From assembly GCA_035633215.1 (NCBI GenBank), contig DASQFI010000032.1:124001-188000 (forward strand): a DNA stretch of 64,000 nt, given 5' to 3'. Numbering within the stretch: position 1 is the stretch's first letter; each line of letters begins with the position of its first letter. This stretch comes from DASQFI01 sp035633215 (GTDB taxonomy: Bacteria > Acidobacteriota > Vicinamibacteria > Vicinamibacterales > SCN-69-37). Of this stretch, positions 43,881 through 53,029 are shown one piece after another. The notes under the pieces were generated by a model. It was given only the letters and a program-made list of their open reading frames with translations, searched no databases and was not told the DNA's origin. The translations under genes and the position numbers were made by a program.

Positions 43881-45200
43881 TCAGGCCGTCGCCCGTTCCG
43901 GCAACACGAGCTCGGGAATCTCAATCCGCGCCGAGGTGCCTTGTCCCGGCACGCTGTGCAGACGGAGCTGATAGCCGGCGCCGTAGATCACGCGCAGGCG
44001 CTCGTTGACGTTGCGCAGACCGATGCCGTGCTCGCTTGTCGACTCCATCCGATCGGTGGCGATCCCGACGCCGTTGTCGTGCACTTCGATGATCGCGTGT
44101 CCGCCCTGGCGCGTCGATTTGATCGTGATTCGCCCCTCGCCGACCTTGCGGCCGAGTCCGTGCTTGATCGAGTTTTCGACGAGCGGCTGGAGGATCATGC
44201 TCGGCACGATCACGTCGAGGCTCGCCTCGTCGATGATTTTCTCGACCGCGAGGCTGGGGCCGAACCGGACCCGCTCGATGTCGAGGTACTCGTCGACCGC
44301 GGCGAGCTCCTCGCGAAGCGTCACGAAGTGTTCCTGGCTCCGCAGCAGGCGGCGGAGCAGCCCGGAGAGCTTCACGATGAGGACGCGCGCCGTCTCCGGC
44401 TGCGATCGGATGAGCGACGTGATGGACGTCAACGTGTTGAACAGGAAGTGCGGATTGATCTGATTGGCGAGCGCTTCGACGCGCGCGGCCATCAGCAGCT
44501 GTTCCTGCTCGGCCAGTCGATGCTCGATCCGGGCCGTGTTCCAGATCTTGATCGGGATGGCCACGCCGAGCACGGCGGCCAGGAGCACGATCGGGTACAG
44601 CCAGAACTCCGCGGGGTTGATGAAGAAAATCCGGGTCGGAAACTGCTGGAAGATCGTCTGGCGCAGCATTTCGAGCAGGATCGGCGCCGTGACCAGGAAC
44701 ACCTGCCAGTCGAGCGAGAACCGCCGCAGAAACCGCCAGGCCGAGTGGTGCAGCTTGCTCACGAAGAACGGCGTGAAGCGCCAGATCTCTTCCTTCGGAC
44801 AGAGCTCTCGCAGACCGCCGCCGGCGAACCCGCATCCGACGGCGAAGGGCAGCGCGCCCCACTCGCCGGCAAAGAGCGGCGGGATGCCGACCATGGCCCC
44901 CACGATCGCGCCGGCGTAGGGGCCCGCGATCAACCCCGCGAGGAACGATCCTGAGAGCGTCAGATCCGCGGCGTCATAGTGAATCAGGAGGCGCGACGCG
45001 ACGCCGACGGTCAGCGGGATTCCGAGTCCGGCGGCGAAGATCAGGCGCTCGGGCCAGTCGCGGCGCTCGGTCAGGAGAATGCGCCGGAACCACCGGAAGC
45101 GGACGAGCATCGTCGCCAGCGTCGCGACGACCGCCAGCTGGACCATGAGCGTGATGAGCTGGAAATTGACGGCGGAAAGCTCTCGAGCCTGGCTCTCCAT
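43881..45200 (-). CDS. LytS-like sensor histidine kinase (5TMR-LYT type)
   Basis: 439 residues. The first 240 residues form six or so membrane segments of the 5TM-Lyt sensor (LAGLIAGPYAGAIVGAMVGI, PFAVGCGFAGGGLRELC). The kinase part has the phospho-acceptor His in NQINPHFLFNTLTSI, the N-box LQPLVENSIKHGLG and the G-box VHDNGVGI. LytS/LytTR systems respond to cell-envelope or metabolite signals. Operon order lytS-lytTR-lepB-lepB is on the minus strand. Confidence 0.92.
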   Translation of the reverse strand: MESQARELSAVNFQLITLMVQLAVVATLATMLVRFRWFRRILLTERRDWPERLIFAAGLGIPLTVGVASRLLIHYDAADLTLSGSFLAGLIAGPYAGAIVGAMVGIPPLFAGEWGALPFAVGCGFAGGGLRELCPKEEIWRFTPFFVSKLHHSAWRFLRRFSLDWQVFLVTAPILLEMLRQTIFQQFPTRIFFINPAEFWLYPIVLLAAVLGVAIPIKIWNTARIEHRLAEQEQLLMAARVEALANQINPHFLFNTLTSITSLIRSQPETARVLIVKLSGLLRRLLRSQEHFVTLREELAAVDEYLDIERVRFGPSLAVEKIIDEASLDVIVPSMILQPLVENSIKHGLGRKVGEGRITIKSTRQGGHAIIEVHDNGVGIATDRMESTSEHGIGLRNVNERLRVIYGAGYQLRLHSVPGQGTSARIEIPELVLPERATA

Positions 45201-45236
45201 GAAGCCTGCTAACTATAACATCGGCTTGAAGATGGC

Positions 45237-45265
45237 CTGACATCAGCGGCGCTGTTTGTTATGAT
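45237..45265 (+). promoter_or_regulatory. candidate promoter of nuoI, leaderless
   Basis: CTGACA (45237-45242) and TATGAT (45260-45265) are spaced by 17 bases. The -10 box ends 6 bases before the nuoI ATG at 45272, so transcription would begin at or next to the start codon and give a leaderless messenger. Confidence 0.55.
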
Positions 45266-45271
45266 GACCGG

Positions 45272-45691
45272 ATGATCCGGCCGCTCATCATCGGCTTCGC
45301 GACCACCTTCAAGCACATGTTCCGCAAGGCCAACACCGTCAATTATCCGGCCGAGAAGCTCCCCGTCTTTCCGAAGTATCGCGGGAAACAGGTCCTGATG
45401 CGCGACGAGAACGGCCTGGAAAAATGCGTCGCGTGCGGGTTGTGCGCGGTCGCCTGTCCGGCCGACGCCATCTACCTCGAGGCCGCCGAGAACGACGGCA
45501 CGGTCCAGGCCGGCCCGCGCTACGCGAGCGTCTACCAGATCCACAAGACGCGCTGCATCTTCTGCGGGTACTGCGAAGAGGCCTGCCCGGTCTCGGCCAT
45601 CTTCATGGGGAAGGATTACGAGCTGGCCGTGTACAGCAACAAAGACTTCATCTGGGACAAGGAAGACCTGCTGGTGCCGGCCACGAAGTGA
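45272..45691 (+). CDS. nuoI: NuoI-like NADH-quinone oxidoreductase subunit I (two 4Fe-4S)
   Basis: 139 residues with two ferredoxin motifs: CVACGLCAVACP and CIFCGYCEEACP. The N-terminal amphipathic helix (IIGFATTFKHMF) and the linker NTVNYPAEKLPVFPKYRGKQ are typical of subunit I of complex I, which wires clusters N6a/N6b toward quinone. No other nuo gene is adjacent, so it is an orphan copy or belongs to a split complex. The ATG follows the -10 box directly. Its stop overlaps the next GTG (GTGA). Confidence 0.9.
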   Translation: MIRPLIIGFATTFKHMFRKANTVNYPAEKLPVFPKYRGKQVLMRDENGLEKCVACGLCAVACPADAIYLEAAENDGTVQAGPRYASVYQIHKTRCIFCGYCEEACPVSAIFMGKDYELAVYSNKDFIWDKEDLLVPATK

Positions 45692-47586
45692 CCGTTTCCT
45701 TTCTCGACGCTCTCGATGAGCGTGTGCTCGTCTGCGACGGCGCGATGGGCACGATGCTCTACGCGCGCGGTATTTTCCTGAACCGCTGCTTCGACGACCT
45801 CAACGTCTCGCAACCCGATCTCGTTGCCGACGTGCACCGCGAGTACGTCCGCGCGGGCGCCGACGTCATCGAGACGAACACGTTCGGCGCCAATCGCTTC
45901 AAGCTCGCGAATTTCGGGCTCGTGGACCTGGTGCGGCCCATCAATCTCCGGGGCGCGCAGGTCGCGCGTGAAGCGGCCGGAGACGACGTCTGGGTGGCCG
46001 GGTCGATCGGTCCGCTGGGCGTGCGCATCGAGCCCTGGGGCCGCACGGGCGTGGACGAAGCCGAAGCCGCGTTCGGCGAGCAGGCGCAGGCCCTGCTCGA
46101 GGGCGGGGTCGAGCTCTTCATGCTCGAGACCTTCCGCGACCTGAACGAATTGCTCGCCGCGATTCGCGCGATTCGCCGGGTCTCGTCGCTCCCGATCGTC
46201 GCGCAGATGACGACCGGGGAAGACGGCAACAGCCTGGACGGCACGCCGCCCGAGACGTTCACGCCAGAGCTCGAGCGTGCGGGGGCCGATGTCATTGGGG
46301 TCAACTGTTCGGTCGGACCCGCCGCGATGCTCGAGACGGTCGAGACGATGGCCCGTCTCACGCGCGCGCGGCTCGCGGCGCAACCCAACGCGGGTCGCCC
46401 GCGCGACGTGGACGGGCGGAATCTGTATCTCTGCTCGCCGGAGTACATGGCGACGTACGCGCGGCGATTCATCTCCGCGGGCGTGCGCCTCGTCGGCGGC
46501 TGCTGCGGGACGACGCCCGAGCACATCCGGCAAATCGCGGCGGCGGTGCGGACGACCGCACCGCGCGCGGTCCGGCCGCAGCCGGAAGCCGCGGCCGGGG
46601 CCAGTGACGCGCCGGTGATGGCCGTCGCCCGGCGCGAGAAGTCGGCGCTCGCGCTCGCGCTCGACGAGCGACGGTTCGTCATCGTCGTCGAAGTCTCCGC
46701 GCCGCGCGGGCTCGATCTGGCCGGTGCCGCGGCGCAGGCGCGGCGGTTTCGCGAACTGGGCGCGGCGGCCGTCAACGTGCCCGACTACCCGAAGTCCGGG
46801 GCGCGCGCGAGCGCCATCGCCCTCGCGGTCCTGCTCCGGCAAGCCAAGGTCGAAACGCTGCTGCACTACTCCTGCCGGGATCGAAACCTGATCGGGATGC
46901 AGTCTGACCTCGTCGGCGCCCACGCGATGGGCCTGCGCAACGTGTTGCTCACAACGGGCAATCCAGCGCCACAAGCGACCTACGCCGACGCGACGTCCGT
47001 TTTCGACGTCGACGCGATCGGCCTCACGAACATGGTGGTCCGGCTCAATCAGGGCAAGGACATCGCCGATCAGCCGCTCGGCGAGCCGACACGGTTCCAC
47101 GTCGGCGTGGCCGTCAATCCATTCGCGCCGAATCTCGACGCGGAATGGCGGCGGCTTGCGCATAAGGTCGAGGCGGGCGCCGAGTTCATCGTCACGCCGC
47201 CCATTCTCGATATCGCCGCATTCGACAACGCGTTGCCGCGCCTGACCGAGACCGGGTTGCCGGTCATCGCCGGCGTGGCCGCGCTCGAGAGCCTGCGGCA
47301 CGCGGAGTTCCTCGCGAGCGAAGTGGTAGGGGTGCGGGTCGGCGAGGGCCTGCTCGAACGGCTGCGCCGCGCCGGCGACGAAGCGACGGAGGCGCTGGCG
47401 GCCACGTTCGAGATTGCGCGCGCGCTTGCCGAGCGTGTGCAGGGGCTGCAGATCGCGACCGTCCATGGGTCACCCCAGACGGCAGAGCGGCTGCTGGCGC
47501 AGATCATGCAACGGCTCCCTCAAGTTGAAGTGGCGCCGGTCCAACCGGGTCAGGCCCGGGCGGCCTCGAAAGCTCGACATGGGTGA
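45688..47586 (+). CDS. bifunctional homocysteine S-methyltransferase/methylenetetrahydrofolate reductase
   Basis: 632 residues from GTG 45688. Residues 1-295 are a MetH-type homocysteine-binding barrel with the zinc cysteines: VNCSVGP and the double Cys in LVGGCCGTTPEHIRQ. Residues about 315-620 are a MetF-like TIM barrel (VIVVEVSAPRGLDLAGAAAQ, LHYSCRDRNLIGMQSDLVGA, NVLLTTGNPAP). The fusion makes 5-methyl-THF and passes the methyl to homocysteine to give methionine. It is translationally coupled to nuoI and overlaps the next gene by 8 bp. Confidence 0.92.
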   Translation: MTVSFLDALDERVLVCDGAMGTMLYARGIFLNRCFDDLNVSQPDLVADVHREYVRAGADVIETNTFGANRFKLANFGLVDLVRPINLRGAQVAREAAGDDVWVAGSIGPLGVRIEPWGRTGVDEAEAAFGEQAQALLEGGVELFMLETFRDLNELLAAIRAIRRVSSLPIVAQMTTGEDGNSLDGTPPETFTPELERAGADVIGVNCSVGPAAMLETVETMARLTRARLAAQPNAGRPRDVDGRNLYLCSPEYMATYARRFISAGVRLVGGCCGTTPEHIRQIAAAVRTTAPRAVRPQPEAAAGASDAPVMAVARREKSALALALDERRFVIVVEVSAPRGLDLAGAAAQARRFRELGAAAVNVPDYPKSGARASAIALAVLLRQAKVETLLHYSCRDRNLIGMQSDLVGAHAMGLRNVLLTTGNPAPQATYADATSVFDVDAIGLTNMVVRLNQGKDIADQPLGEPTRFHVGVAVNPFAPNLDAEWRRLAHKVEAGAEFIVTPPILDIAAFDNALPRLTETGLPVIAGVAALESLRHAEFLASEVVGVRVGEGLLERLRRAGDEATEALAATFEIARALAERVQGLQIATVHGSPQTAERLLAQIMQRLPQVEVAPVQPGQARAASKARHG

Positions 47587-48214
47587 CGGCACCAACGGCA
47601 ACGGCGTCCGCGATTCCGTCCTGATCTTCCGGCGGTTCCTCAAGAACCCGCGGACGATTGGCGCGGTGACGCCGAGTGGCCGCGCGCTCGCGCAAGTGAT
47701 GGTCGCGAACCTTCCGGAGCGCACGCCGGCGCGCGTGGTCGAGCTTGGCCCCGGCACGGGCGCGTTCACCGGCGCCATCGTCGATCGCGTGGGCAACGCC
47801 GGCCGGTTTCTCGCGATCGACATCGAGCCCGAATTCGTCAGGGAAATCCACCTCCGGTTTCCGCGCGTCGAGTGTGTGCAGGCGTCGGCCGAGCAGCTCG
47901 AGTCCCTCGTCAAAGCGCGCAACATCGCGCCGGTCGATCACATCCTCTCAGGCCTCCCGTTCGCGAGCCTGCCGCTCGAGATGACCGATCGCATTCTCGA
48001 CGGCATCGAGAAAACGCTCCGTCCAGGCGGCACGTTCACGGCCTTTCAGTACGTGCACGCGTACAAGCTCGCGACGTCCAAGCGCTTCCGCCGCGACATG
48101 AGCCGCCGCATGGGCGCTCCGCCCGTCACGCGTCTCGTCACGCGGAATTTCCCCCCGGCGTTCGTGATGACGTGGACACGTGGGGGCACGGAGCCTGAAA
48201 GACCGAAAAGCTGA
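47579..48214 (+). CDS. class I SAM-dependent methyltransferase, rRNA dimethylase/PmtA-like
   Basis: 211 residues. Motif I is VVELGPGTGAFTGAIV; the N-terminal part FRRFLKNPRTIGAVTPSGRALAQ resembles phospholipid N-methyltransferases and the KsgA-like group. The conserved ILSGLPFASLP corresponds to motif IV. The presence of phospholipid methylation elsewhere is unknown, so the substrate stays open. Overlaps the previous gene and is convergent with the glycosyltransferase gene. Confidence 0.83.
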   Translation: MGDGTNGNGVRDSVLIFRRFLKNPRTIGAVTPSGRALAQVMVANLPERTPARVVELGPGTGAFTGAIVDRVGNAGRFLAIDIEPEFVREIHLRFPRVECVQASAEQLESLVKARNIAPVDHILSGLPFASLPLEMTDRILDGIEKTLRPGGTFTAFQYVHAYKLATSKRFRRDMSRRMGAPPVTRLVTRNFPPAFVMTWTRGGTEPERPKS

Positions 48215-48226
48215 AGCCTCAAAGGC

Positions 48227-49327
48227 TCAAGCCACCATCTCGACAATCTCCTTCGCCACGATCTCCGCCCCATTCGTGTCGAGCCTCTCCGTCGGCGCCG
48301 GCTGGGCGACCAGACCTTCCAACGCCCCACGCCACCGACCCGCGAACAGATCCGCGTGGCTGATGAACCGGCAGCGCAGGTACTTCGGCATCTCCTGCAC
48401 GAGCAGGTCGTACTCCCGGAACCGGCCGCGCGAGGTGTAGAGCATCGGCGTCGCCGACGCGATGCACTCGGCGATGATGCCGTAGCCCGGCTTGGTGACG
48501 ACGACGTCGGAAGCCGCGACGAGATCCTCGTAGCGAAAGCTGCCGGTCAGGAACGCGTCTTCGGCGAGGAACACGACGTGATCGAGCGAGGCACCCATCT
48601 TCGGTGTCATGCGATCGGTCGTGATGATGGTCCAACGATCGAGACAATCCAGCGCCGACAGATCCAGCGACGGCAGTCCGTACCCGCCGAACGACAGCAA
48701 CGCGGCCGGCCGATCCGCCGGCACGCCGAAATGCGCCCGCGTGTCCGCGCGCGTCCGGGAGGGCCGCCGCGCGACGAGCGGCATCCGGCGGACCGACGGA
48801 AAGACGTCGAAGCCGCCCGCGAACGGCAGCTCCAACGCGCGCGTCGTCTTCTTGTAGGCCGTCCGGATCATCGGGACCAGCCACGGGAGGGTGTCGAACG
48901 CGGGCTGCGTTTCGTAGATCCAGTCCCAGGTGAAATTGCCGATCGCCATCGACGGAACGTGAAGCCGCTCGGCGACTTCGAAGGCCAGGGGCGGGATGTC
49001 GCCGACGACGAGCCGGACCTGTTCCGAAGAGAGCAGGGCCGTCTCTTCGGCGATCCGCGGCTCGAACCTGGAGTAGAACTCCGCCGCTTCGCGGACCGTC
49101 GCGTCATCATCGTGCGTCACGCTCGAGGACTGTGCGATGCCGCTGTCGCAGGCGCCGGGCCGCAGGGTGTACGGCACGCGGAGCGTGCGTGACAGCAGAT
49201 CCGGGCTCACTGCGGACCGGATCAGAATCTCGAGTGACGGCGCGAGCTCGTCGAGGGCGTTGATGATTTCGACTTCGCGGGAGGCGTGGCCGAAGCCGTG
49301 GCCACTGATGTAGAAAACGACGATCAC
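48227..49327 (-). CDS. MurG/arabinokinase-N-like glycosyltransferase
   Basis: 366 residues with two Rossmann-like halves of a GT-B fold. The first begins VVFYISGHGFGHASREVEII, the motif shared with MurG-like and arabinokinase N-terminal proteins. The second contains LLSFGGYGLPSLDLSALD and the donor-site DVVVTKPGYGIIAECIASA. Nucleotide-sugar donor and acceptor unknown. Cotranscribed with the zinc-ribbon gene 3 bp upstream. Confidence 0.82.
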   Translation of the reverse strand: MIVVFYISGHGFGHASREVEIINALDELAPSLEILIRSAVSPDLLSRTLRVPYTLRPGACDSGIAQSSSVTHDDDATVREAAEFYSRFEPRIAEETALLSSEQVRLVVGDIPPLAFEVAERLHVPSMAIGNFTWDWIYETQPAFDTLPWLVPMIRTAYKKTTRALELPFAGGFDVFPSVRRMPLVARRPSRTRADTRAHFGVPADRPAALLSFGGYGLPSLDLSALDCLDRWTIITTDRMTPKMGASLDHVVFLAEDAFLTGSFRYEDLVAASDVVVTKPGYGIIAECIASATPMLYTSRGRFREYDLLVQEMPKYLRCRFISHADLFAGRWRGALEGLVAQPAPTERLDTNGAEIVAKEIVEMVA

Positions 49328-49330
49328 TTC

Positions 49331-49600
49331 CTACAGAAACACCATTGACTGGTGGGACGGGATCTCGAACCGGCGCCGGCATTTCGCGCAGTTGACGTAG
49401 TCGTCGACGCGGTACAGGTGGTCGCGCAGCTTGGCGAACAGCGCGCGGTCGCGTTCGTCGGCGCCGCCGGGAATGCGGTCCTTCTTCGTGCGCTTCAGCC
49501 ACTTGATCTGGTAGTCGGCCCGGTGCCGGCACTGCGGGCACGCGAGCGACATGGGCTTTGTTTCAGGTTTTTCGGTGAAAAAATCTCGTTCGTTCAGCAT
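49331..49600 (-). CDS. small zinc-ribbon protein
   Basis: 89 residues from ATG 49600 (MLNERDFFTEKPETKPM). Two CxxC pairs, CPQC at about 21-24 and CAKC at about 72-75, are set far apart by a helical basic segment (IKWLKRTKKDRIPGGADERD). No family recognised. It precedes the glycosyltransferase gene with a 3-bp gap. Confidence 0.72.
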   Translation of the reverse strand: MLNERDFFTEKPETKPMSLACPQCRHRADYQIKWLKRTKKDRIPGGADERDRALFAKLRDHLYRVDDYVNCAKCRRRFEIPSHQSMVFL

Positions 49601-49617
49601 CTGGAGCGATCCTAGCA

Positions 49618-49739
49618 GGTTCCGGGGGTGCGGGGCTCCGAGGTTCCGATGCGTTCCGGCGTTCGACGGGATTCCGGGGTTCCGAGGTTCGCATCCGTCG
49701 TGCCCGTGGCCCCGGAACCCAGGCACCACGGAACCTCTT
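49618..49739. repeat. GGTTCCG-iterated palindrome
   Basis: GGTTCCG/GTTCCGAGG words repeat between 49618 and 49692, and the inverse words CCCCGGAACCC and CACGGAACCTC follow to 49739. GGTTCCGGGG at the left end pairs with CCCCGGAACC on the right. It lies between two minus-strand genes. Confidence 0.65.
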
Positions 49740-49747
49740 GTGGCTCC

Positions 49748-50467
49748 TCAATAGATCAAGGGAAGAATTTTCCACCTGACCCTCTTCGCGTACTCGTCGT
49801 AGGCCGTCCCAAAGGTCCTTCTCAAGTCTCGTTCTTCAAACGGGACGGCGAGAAACAGATACGCGCTGCTCACGAGTGCGAAGACCAGCCGCGTCCCATT
49901 CATGGTCGGCGCCAGTGCGACGAACAGGATCCAGCCCAGGTAGATCGGGTGCCGGACGAGCCCGTACGGACCATGCACGTCGAGCGACGGCTTCGGCGCG
50001 TCGCGACCCGGATCGAGGACTTGCAGAACACCCGAGAGCTCCAGCACGTCCAGGCGGCGCGCCGCCATCAGGATGAATATCGCTACGCCCAGTTGTCCCA
50101 GCTGCATGACCGCCCGGCCTGAACCCTGCACCTCCCACACCAGGCCCGCCACCGGCTGCCAGAGCGCACAGACGAGGATAAAGAGCAGGCTCGCGATCCA
50201 GACATACACGGATCGCTCGAGCGGCGCCGGGAACCGCCGCATCACCATGGCCTTGGCGCCCGAGCGCGCGAAGATCGAATGATGGAGCGCGAAGACGGAG
50301 AAAAGGGCTACATTGAGGAAGACCGCCGGCGCGGCGCCGCCGGTGGGCACGCCGTCCATCCCCCAGGCGTAGCGGGCAACGAAGTAGAAGAGCGACCCGA
50401 CGAACACGAGCGCGCCCGCGACCGCGAAGACGAGCTGCGGACCGGGGCGCGCCAGGGCATTCGGCAT
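49748..50467 (-). CDS. NnrU/ICMT-like membrane methyltransferase family protein
   Basis: 239 residues with six membrane segments. The ALHHSIFAR motif of the NnrU/MddA group stands at about residue 60, and the ICMT/PEMT signature GPYGLVRHPIYLGWIL with a later EERDLRRTFGTAYDEY provides the SAM-binding side. Family members methylate isoprenylcysteine, phospholipid headgroups or methanethiol; the substrate here cannot be chosen. It stands alone between two unrelated genes. Confidence 0.83.
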   Translation of the reverse strand: MPNALARPGPQLVFAVAGALVFVGSLFYFVARYAWGMDGVPTGGAAPAVFLNVALFSVFALHHSIFARSGAKAMVMRRFPAPLERSVYVWIASLLFILVCALWQPVAGLVWEVQGSGRAVMQLGQLGVAIFILMAARRLDVLELSGVLQVLDPGRDAPKPSLDVHGPYGLVRHPIYLGWILFVALAPTMNGTRLVFALVSSAYLFLAVPFEERDLRRTFGTAYDEYAKRVRWKILPLIY

Positions 50468-50489
50468 CTGTCCGTATTATAGGAATCGC

Positions 50490-51791
50490 ATGTCGTCTTT
50501 CCGGCCGCGCGTGGTCATTACCGGTATCGGCGTCGTCTCGCCGTTCGGCGTGGGACGCGATCTGTTCTGGGATCGCATCTCGCGCGGCGTGAGCGGGGTG
50601 CGCGCGATCACGGAGTTCGACGCGTCGCGGCTGGCCAATCGCGTGAGCGCGGCCGTGCCGGACGAAGCGCTGCGCGCCGCGGACCTGGAGCAAGAGGACA
50701 CTCCCGTCGACGGGCACGTGAACGGCAACGGGCGCGGCAATGGCAACGGGCGCGCCGATCCGCGGCGGTACGCGAAAGTCTCACGGATCGCGGTGCTCGC
50801 CGCGCGCGAAGCGCTCCAGGACGCGGGCATCGCCGAAGGCGATCCCGATTTGGGAGTGATCATCGGCAGTGGCGCGGGCGGCATCGACGTCGCCGAGCGT
50901 CAGTACGGCGACTTCTTCTCGGGCGCGTACCATCGCGTCTCCCCGTACGCGATCCCCGTGTCCATCGTCGGCATCGTGTCGAGCGAGATCTCGATCGCCC
51001 TCGGGCTCCGGGGCATCAGCCACGTGCTGTCGACGGGCTGCACCAGCTCGACGGACGCGATCGGCTACGCGGCTGCCCTGATTCGCCAGGGCGATGCGGA
51101 CGTGCTGCTCACCGGCGGCGCCGACGCGTGCGTCACGCCAGGGATGATCTTCGGATTCTGCCGGATGCGCGTCACCTCGACGAAGTACAACGACCGGCCG
51201 TCCGAGGCGTCGCGTCCGTTCGATCGCGGCCGCGACGGGTTCGTGCTCGGCGAGGGGGCATGGCTGATGACGCTCGAGCGCGAGGAGCGGGCACGCGCGC
51301 GCGGGGCGAAGATCTACGCGACGATTGACGGGTACGGATCGACGTGTGACGCATACCACCGGGTGCAGATGGACCCTGACGGCACGGAGATCGTGCGGGC
51401 GATGGAGCTGGCCCTGAAACGATCAGGCCGGCCGCTCCAAGGAATCGGCTACGTCAACTACCACGGCACGTCGACGACGCTCAACGATGCGGTGGAATCG
51501 CGCTGCGTGCGGCGCGTGTTCGGCTCGCTCGCCGAGCGGATTCCTGGGTCGTCCACCAAATCGATGATCGGTCATCCGCAGGGCGCGAGCGGCGCGGCTG
51601 GCGTCGTCACGACCGCGCTGGCGATGACGCACGGCGTCCTGCCGCCGACGATCAATCTCACGGATCAGGATCCGGACTGCGATCTGGATTTCATTCCGAA
51701 CGCGGCGCGCGACACGCAGATCGAAGCCGCGCTCTGCAATTGCCTGGGGTTCGGATCGAAGAACAGCGCGCTGGTGCTGGGGCGCGGATAG
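50490..51791 (+). CDS. beta-ketoacyl-ACP synthase II-type enzyme
   Basis: 433 residues with the Cys-His-His triad: STGCTSSTDAIG, NYHGTSTTLND and MIGHPQGASG. The family start RVVITGIGVVSPFGVG is intact. A low-complexity insert NGNGRGNGNGRADP at about residues 74-90 is unusual and replaces part of the cap loop. It elongates acyl chains on ACP. Because no acpP, fabG or fabD is adjacent, it may serve a secondary pathway rather than primary fatty acid synthesis. Confidence 0.9.
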   Translation: MSSFRPRVVITGIGVVSPFGVGRDLFWDRISRGVSGVRAITEFDASRLANRVSAAVPDEALRAADLEQEDTPVDGHVNGNGRGNGNGRADPRRYAKVSRIAVLAAREALQDAGIAEGDPDLGVIIGSGAGGIDVAERQYGDFFSGAYHRVSPYAIPVSIVGIVSSEISIALGLRGISHVLSTGCTSSTDAIGYAAALIRQGDADVLLTGGADACVTPGMIFGFCRMRVTSTKYNDRPSEASRPFDRGRDGFVLGEGAWLMTLEREERARARGAKIYATIDGYGSTCDAYHRVQMDPDGTEIVRAMELALKRSGRPLQGIGYVNYHGTSTTLNDAVESRCVRRVFGSLAERIPGSSTKSMIGHPQGASGAAGVVTTALAMTHGVLPPTINLTDQDPDCDLDFIPNAARDTQIEAALCNCLGFGSKNSALVLGRG

Positions 51792-51804
51792 GCCGGCGCG
51801 AGGC

Positions 51805-52866
51805 CTATCTCTCCTTGTCCCGGCCGCTGATCTGCCGGCCCTTCGCGAGCGCGCGGAAGGCGCCGTCGTTGAACGACTGCAGGATGCCGACGGTGAAGCC
51901 CTGCTGGAAGCGCGTCTCGATGTCCGCTTCGGAGACCGGATAGCCGCACGGCACCTTGAATTCCTTGCAGGCGGCCAGCACCGACTGAATCGCCGCTTCC
52001 CACGCGGCGTCATCGCGCACGCGGCGGCCGTCGGCGCCGGTCGTCGAGAACACGCCGCCCAGCGTGCCCGCGCCGGGGACGAGGACGCTCAGGCCCGGCA
52101 CCTGCGCGATCTCGCGGACATTGGCGAGGCCCTCTTTCGTTTCGACGATGGCCCAGACGACGAGCTCGCCCTCGGGATTGAGCGGCCACACGTCCGCCTT
52201 GCGCCGATATTCCGCGTCGCTCAGGCCCCAGTACTTCGGCGCGTCCCCGACGTCGTCGGGGCGCGTGCCGCCCTTGGACTTGAAACGCATCGCCGCGATG
52301 CCGAGACGAAGTTCTTCCGCGCTGTCGACCTCGACGAAAGACAGGATCGAGACGCCTGCATTGAGCTGCCGGCTGATGTTGGTGACGTAGTTGGCGGGAT
52401 CGGCCGGCATGTCCGCGCGCGAGATGTTCGGGGCCTTGGAGTTGATCGGCACGAGGAGTCGCGGAGATGGCGTCTTGGCGACGTTGCCCGCGTCGGCGAG
52501 CGCGTCCTGGAACGCGGTGATCGTCGCGGATCCGCCGTCGATGTTGCGCTCCATCATCGCGGTGAAGAAGAAGTCTGCGTCCGGATGGGCCAGCGCGTCT
52601 TTCGCCAGCTCGAGCGGCGTCTTGGGCGGCGGAGGAGGTGTCGCAGGCGCTGGGGCTGCGGCTGCTCCGGCGCCGCCGGCCGTGGGCGCGCCTTGTCCGC
52701 CTCGATTGCCGCCGCCGCGGCCTGCGGTCGGGACGCCGAGGCCGTAGATCGCTTTCCTGGCGCTCAGCAGATCAACCATCGGATTCAGGTGGCGGCCTTG
52801 CTGACCGGCGACCGACACGCCGAGTACCGTCAAGCCGACCGCGCCGATCACGAGATGCGCACGCAT
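51805..52866 (-). CDS. exported HpcH/HpaI aldolase/citrate-lyase family protein
   Basis: 353 residues. A signal peptide ends at VAGQ. A Gly/Ala/Pro-rich loop (AGRGGGNRGGQGAP, PAPATPPPPPKTP) is followed by the HpaI barrel: ISFVEVDSAEELRLGIAAM-type motif, VVWAIVETKEGLANVREIAQ with the metal Glu, and LVPGAGTLGG. Class II aldolases of this type are normally cytoplasmic and act on pyruvate-derived hydroxy acids. Export and the inserted loop are unusual. Function here unproven. Confidence 0.82.
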   Translation of the reverse strand: MRAHLVIGAVGLTVLGVSVAGQQGRHLNPMVDLLSARKAIYGLGVPTAGRGGGNRGGQGAPTAGGAGAAAAPAPATPPPPPKTPLELAKDALAHPDADFFFTAMMERNIDGGSATITAFQDALADAGNVAKTPSPRLLVPINSKAPNISRADMPADPANYVTNISRQLNAGVSILSFVEVDSAEELRLGIAAMRFKSKGGTRPDDVGDAPKYWGLSDAEYRRKADVWPLNPEGELVVWAIVETKEGLANVREIAQVPGLSVLVPGAGTLGGVFSTTGADGRRVRDDAAWEAAIQSVLAACKEFKVPCGYPVSEADIETRFQQGFTVGILQSFNDGAFRALAKGRQISGRDKER

Positions 52867-52978
52867 ACGTTCCTCCGGGTTTGAATTCGTGCGCCTATCT
52901 TAGTCGGAGTCGGGCGCCTATAAGCCGCGCCGTTCTCCGCCCACGCATGCCCTCGCGCGATGGGCGCGCAAGTGCGCT

Positions 52979-53004
52979 CAAGCCCCAAGCCCCAAGCCCA
53001 AGCC
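52979..53004. repeat. CCCAAGC-iterated tract
   Basis: CAAGCCCCAAGCCCCAAGCC and CAAGCC copies are repeated three to four times just upstream of the FAD oxidoreductase start. Confidence 0.6.
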
Positions 53005-53029
53005 ATGCGATGCTCTTAACAGCCCTACG

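Noticed and set aside
45688..45720. Riboswitch ahead of the methionine-synthesis gene
   Set aside because: The gene starts by overlapping the nuoI stop, and the nuoI transcript appears leaderless, leaving no room for an aptamer.
45616..47466. 616-codon open frame on the minus strand
   Set aside because: Antisense shadow of the homocysteine methyltransferase/MTHFR gene.
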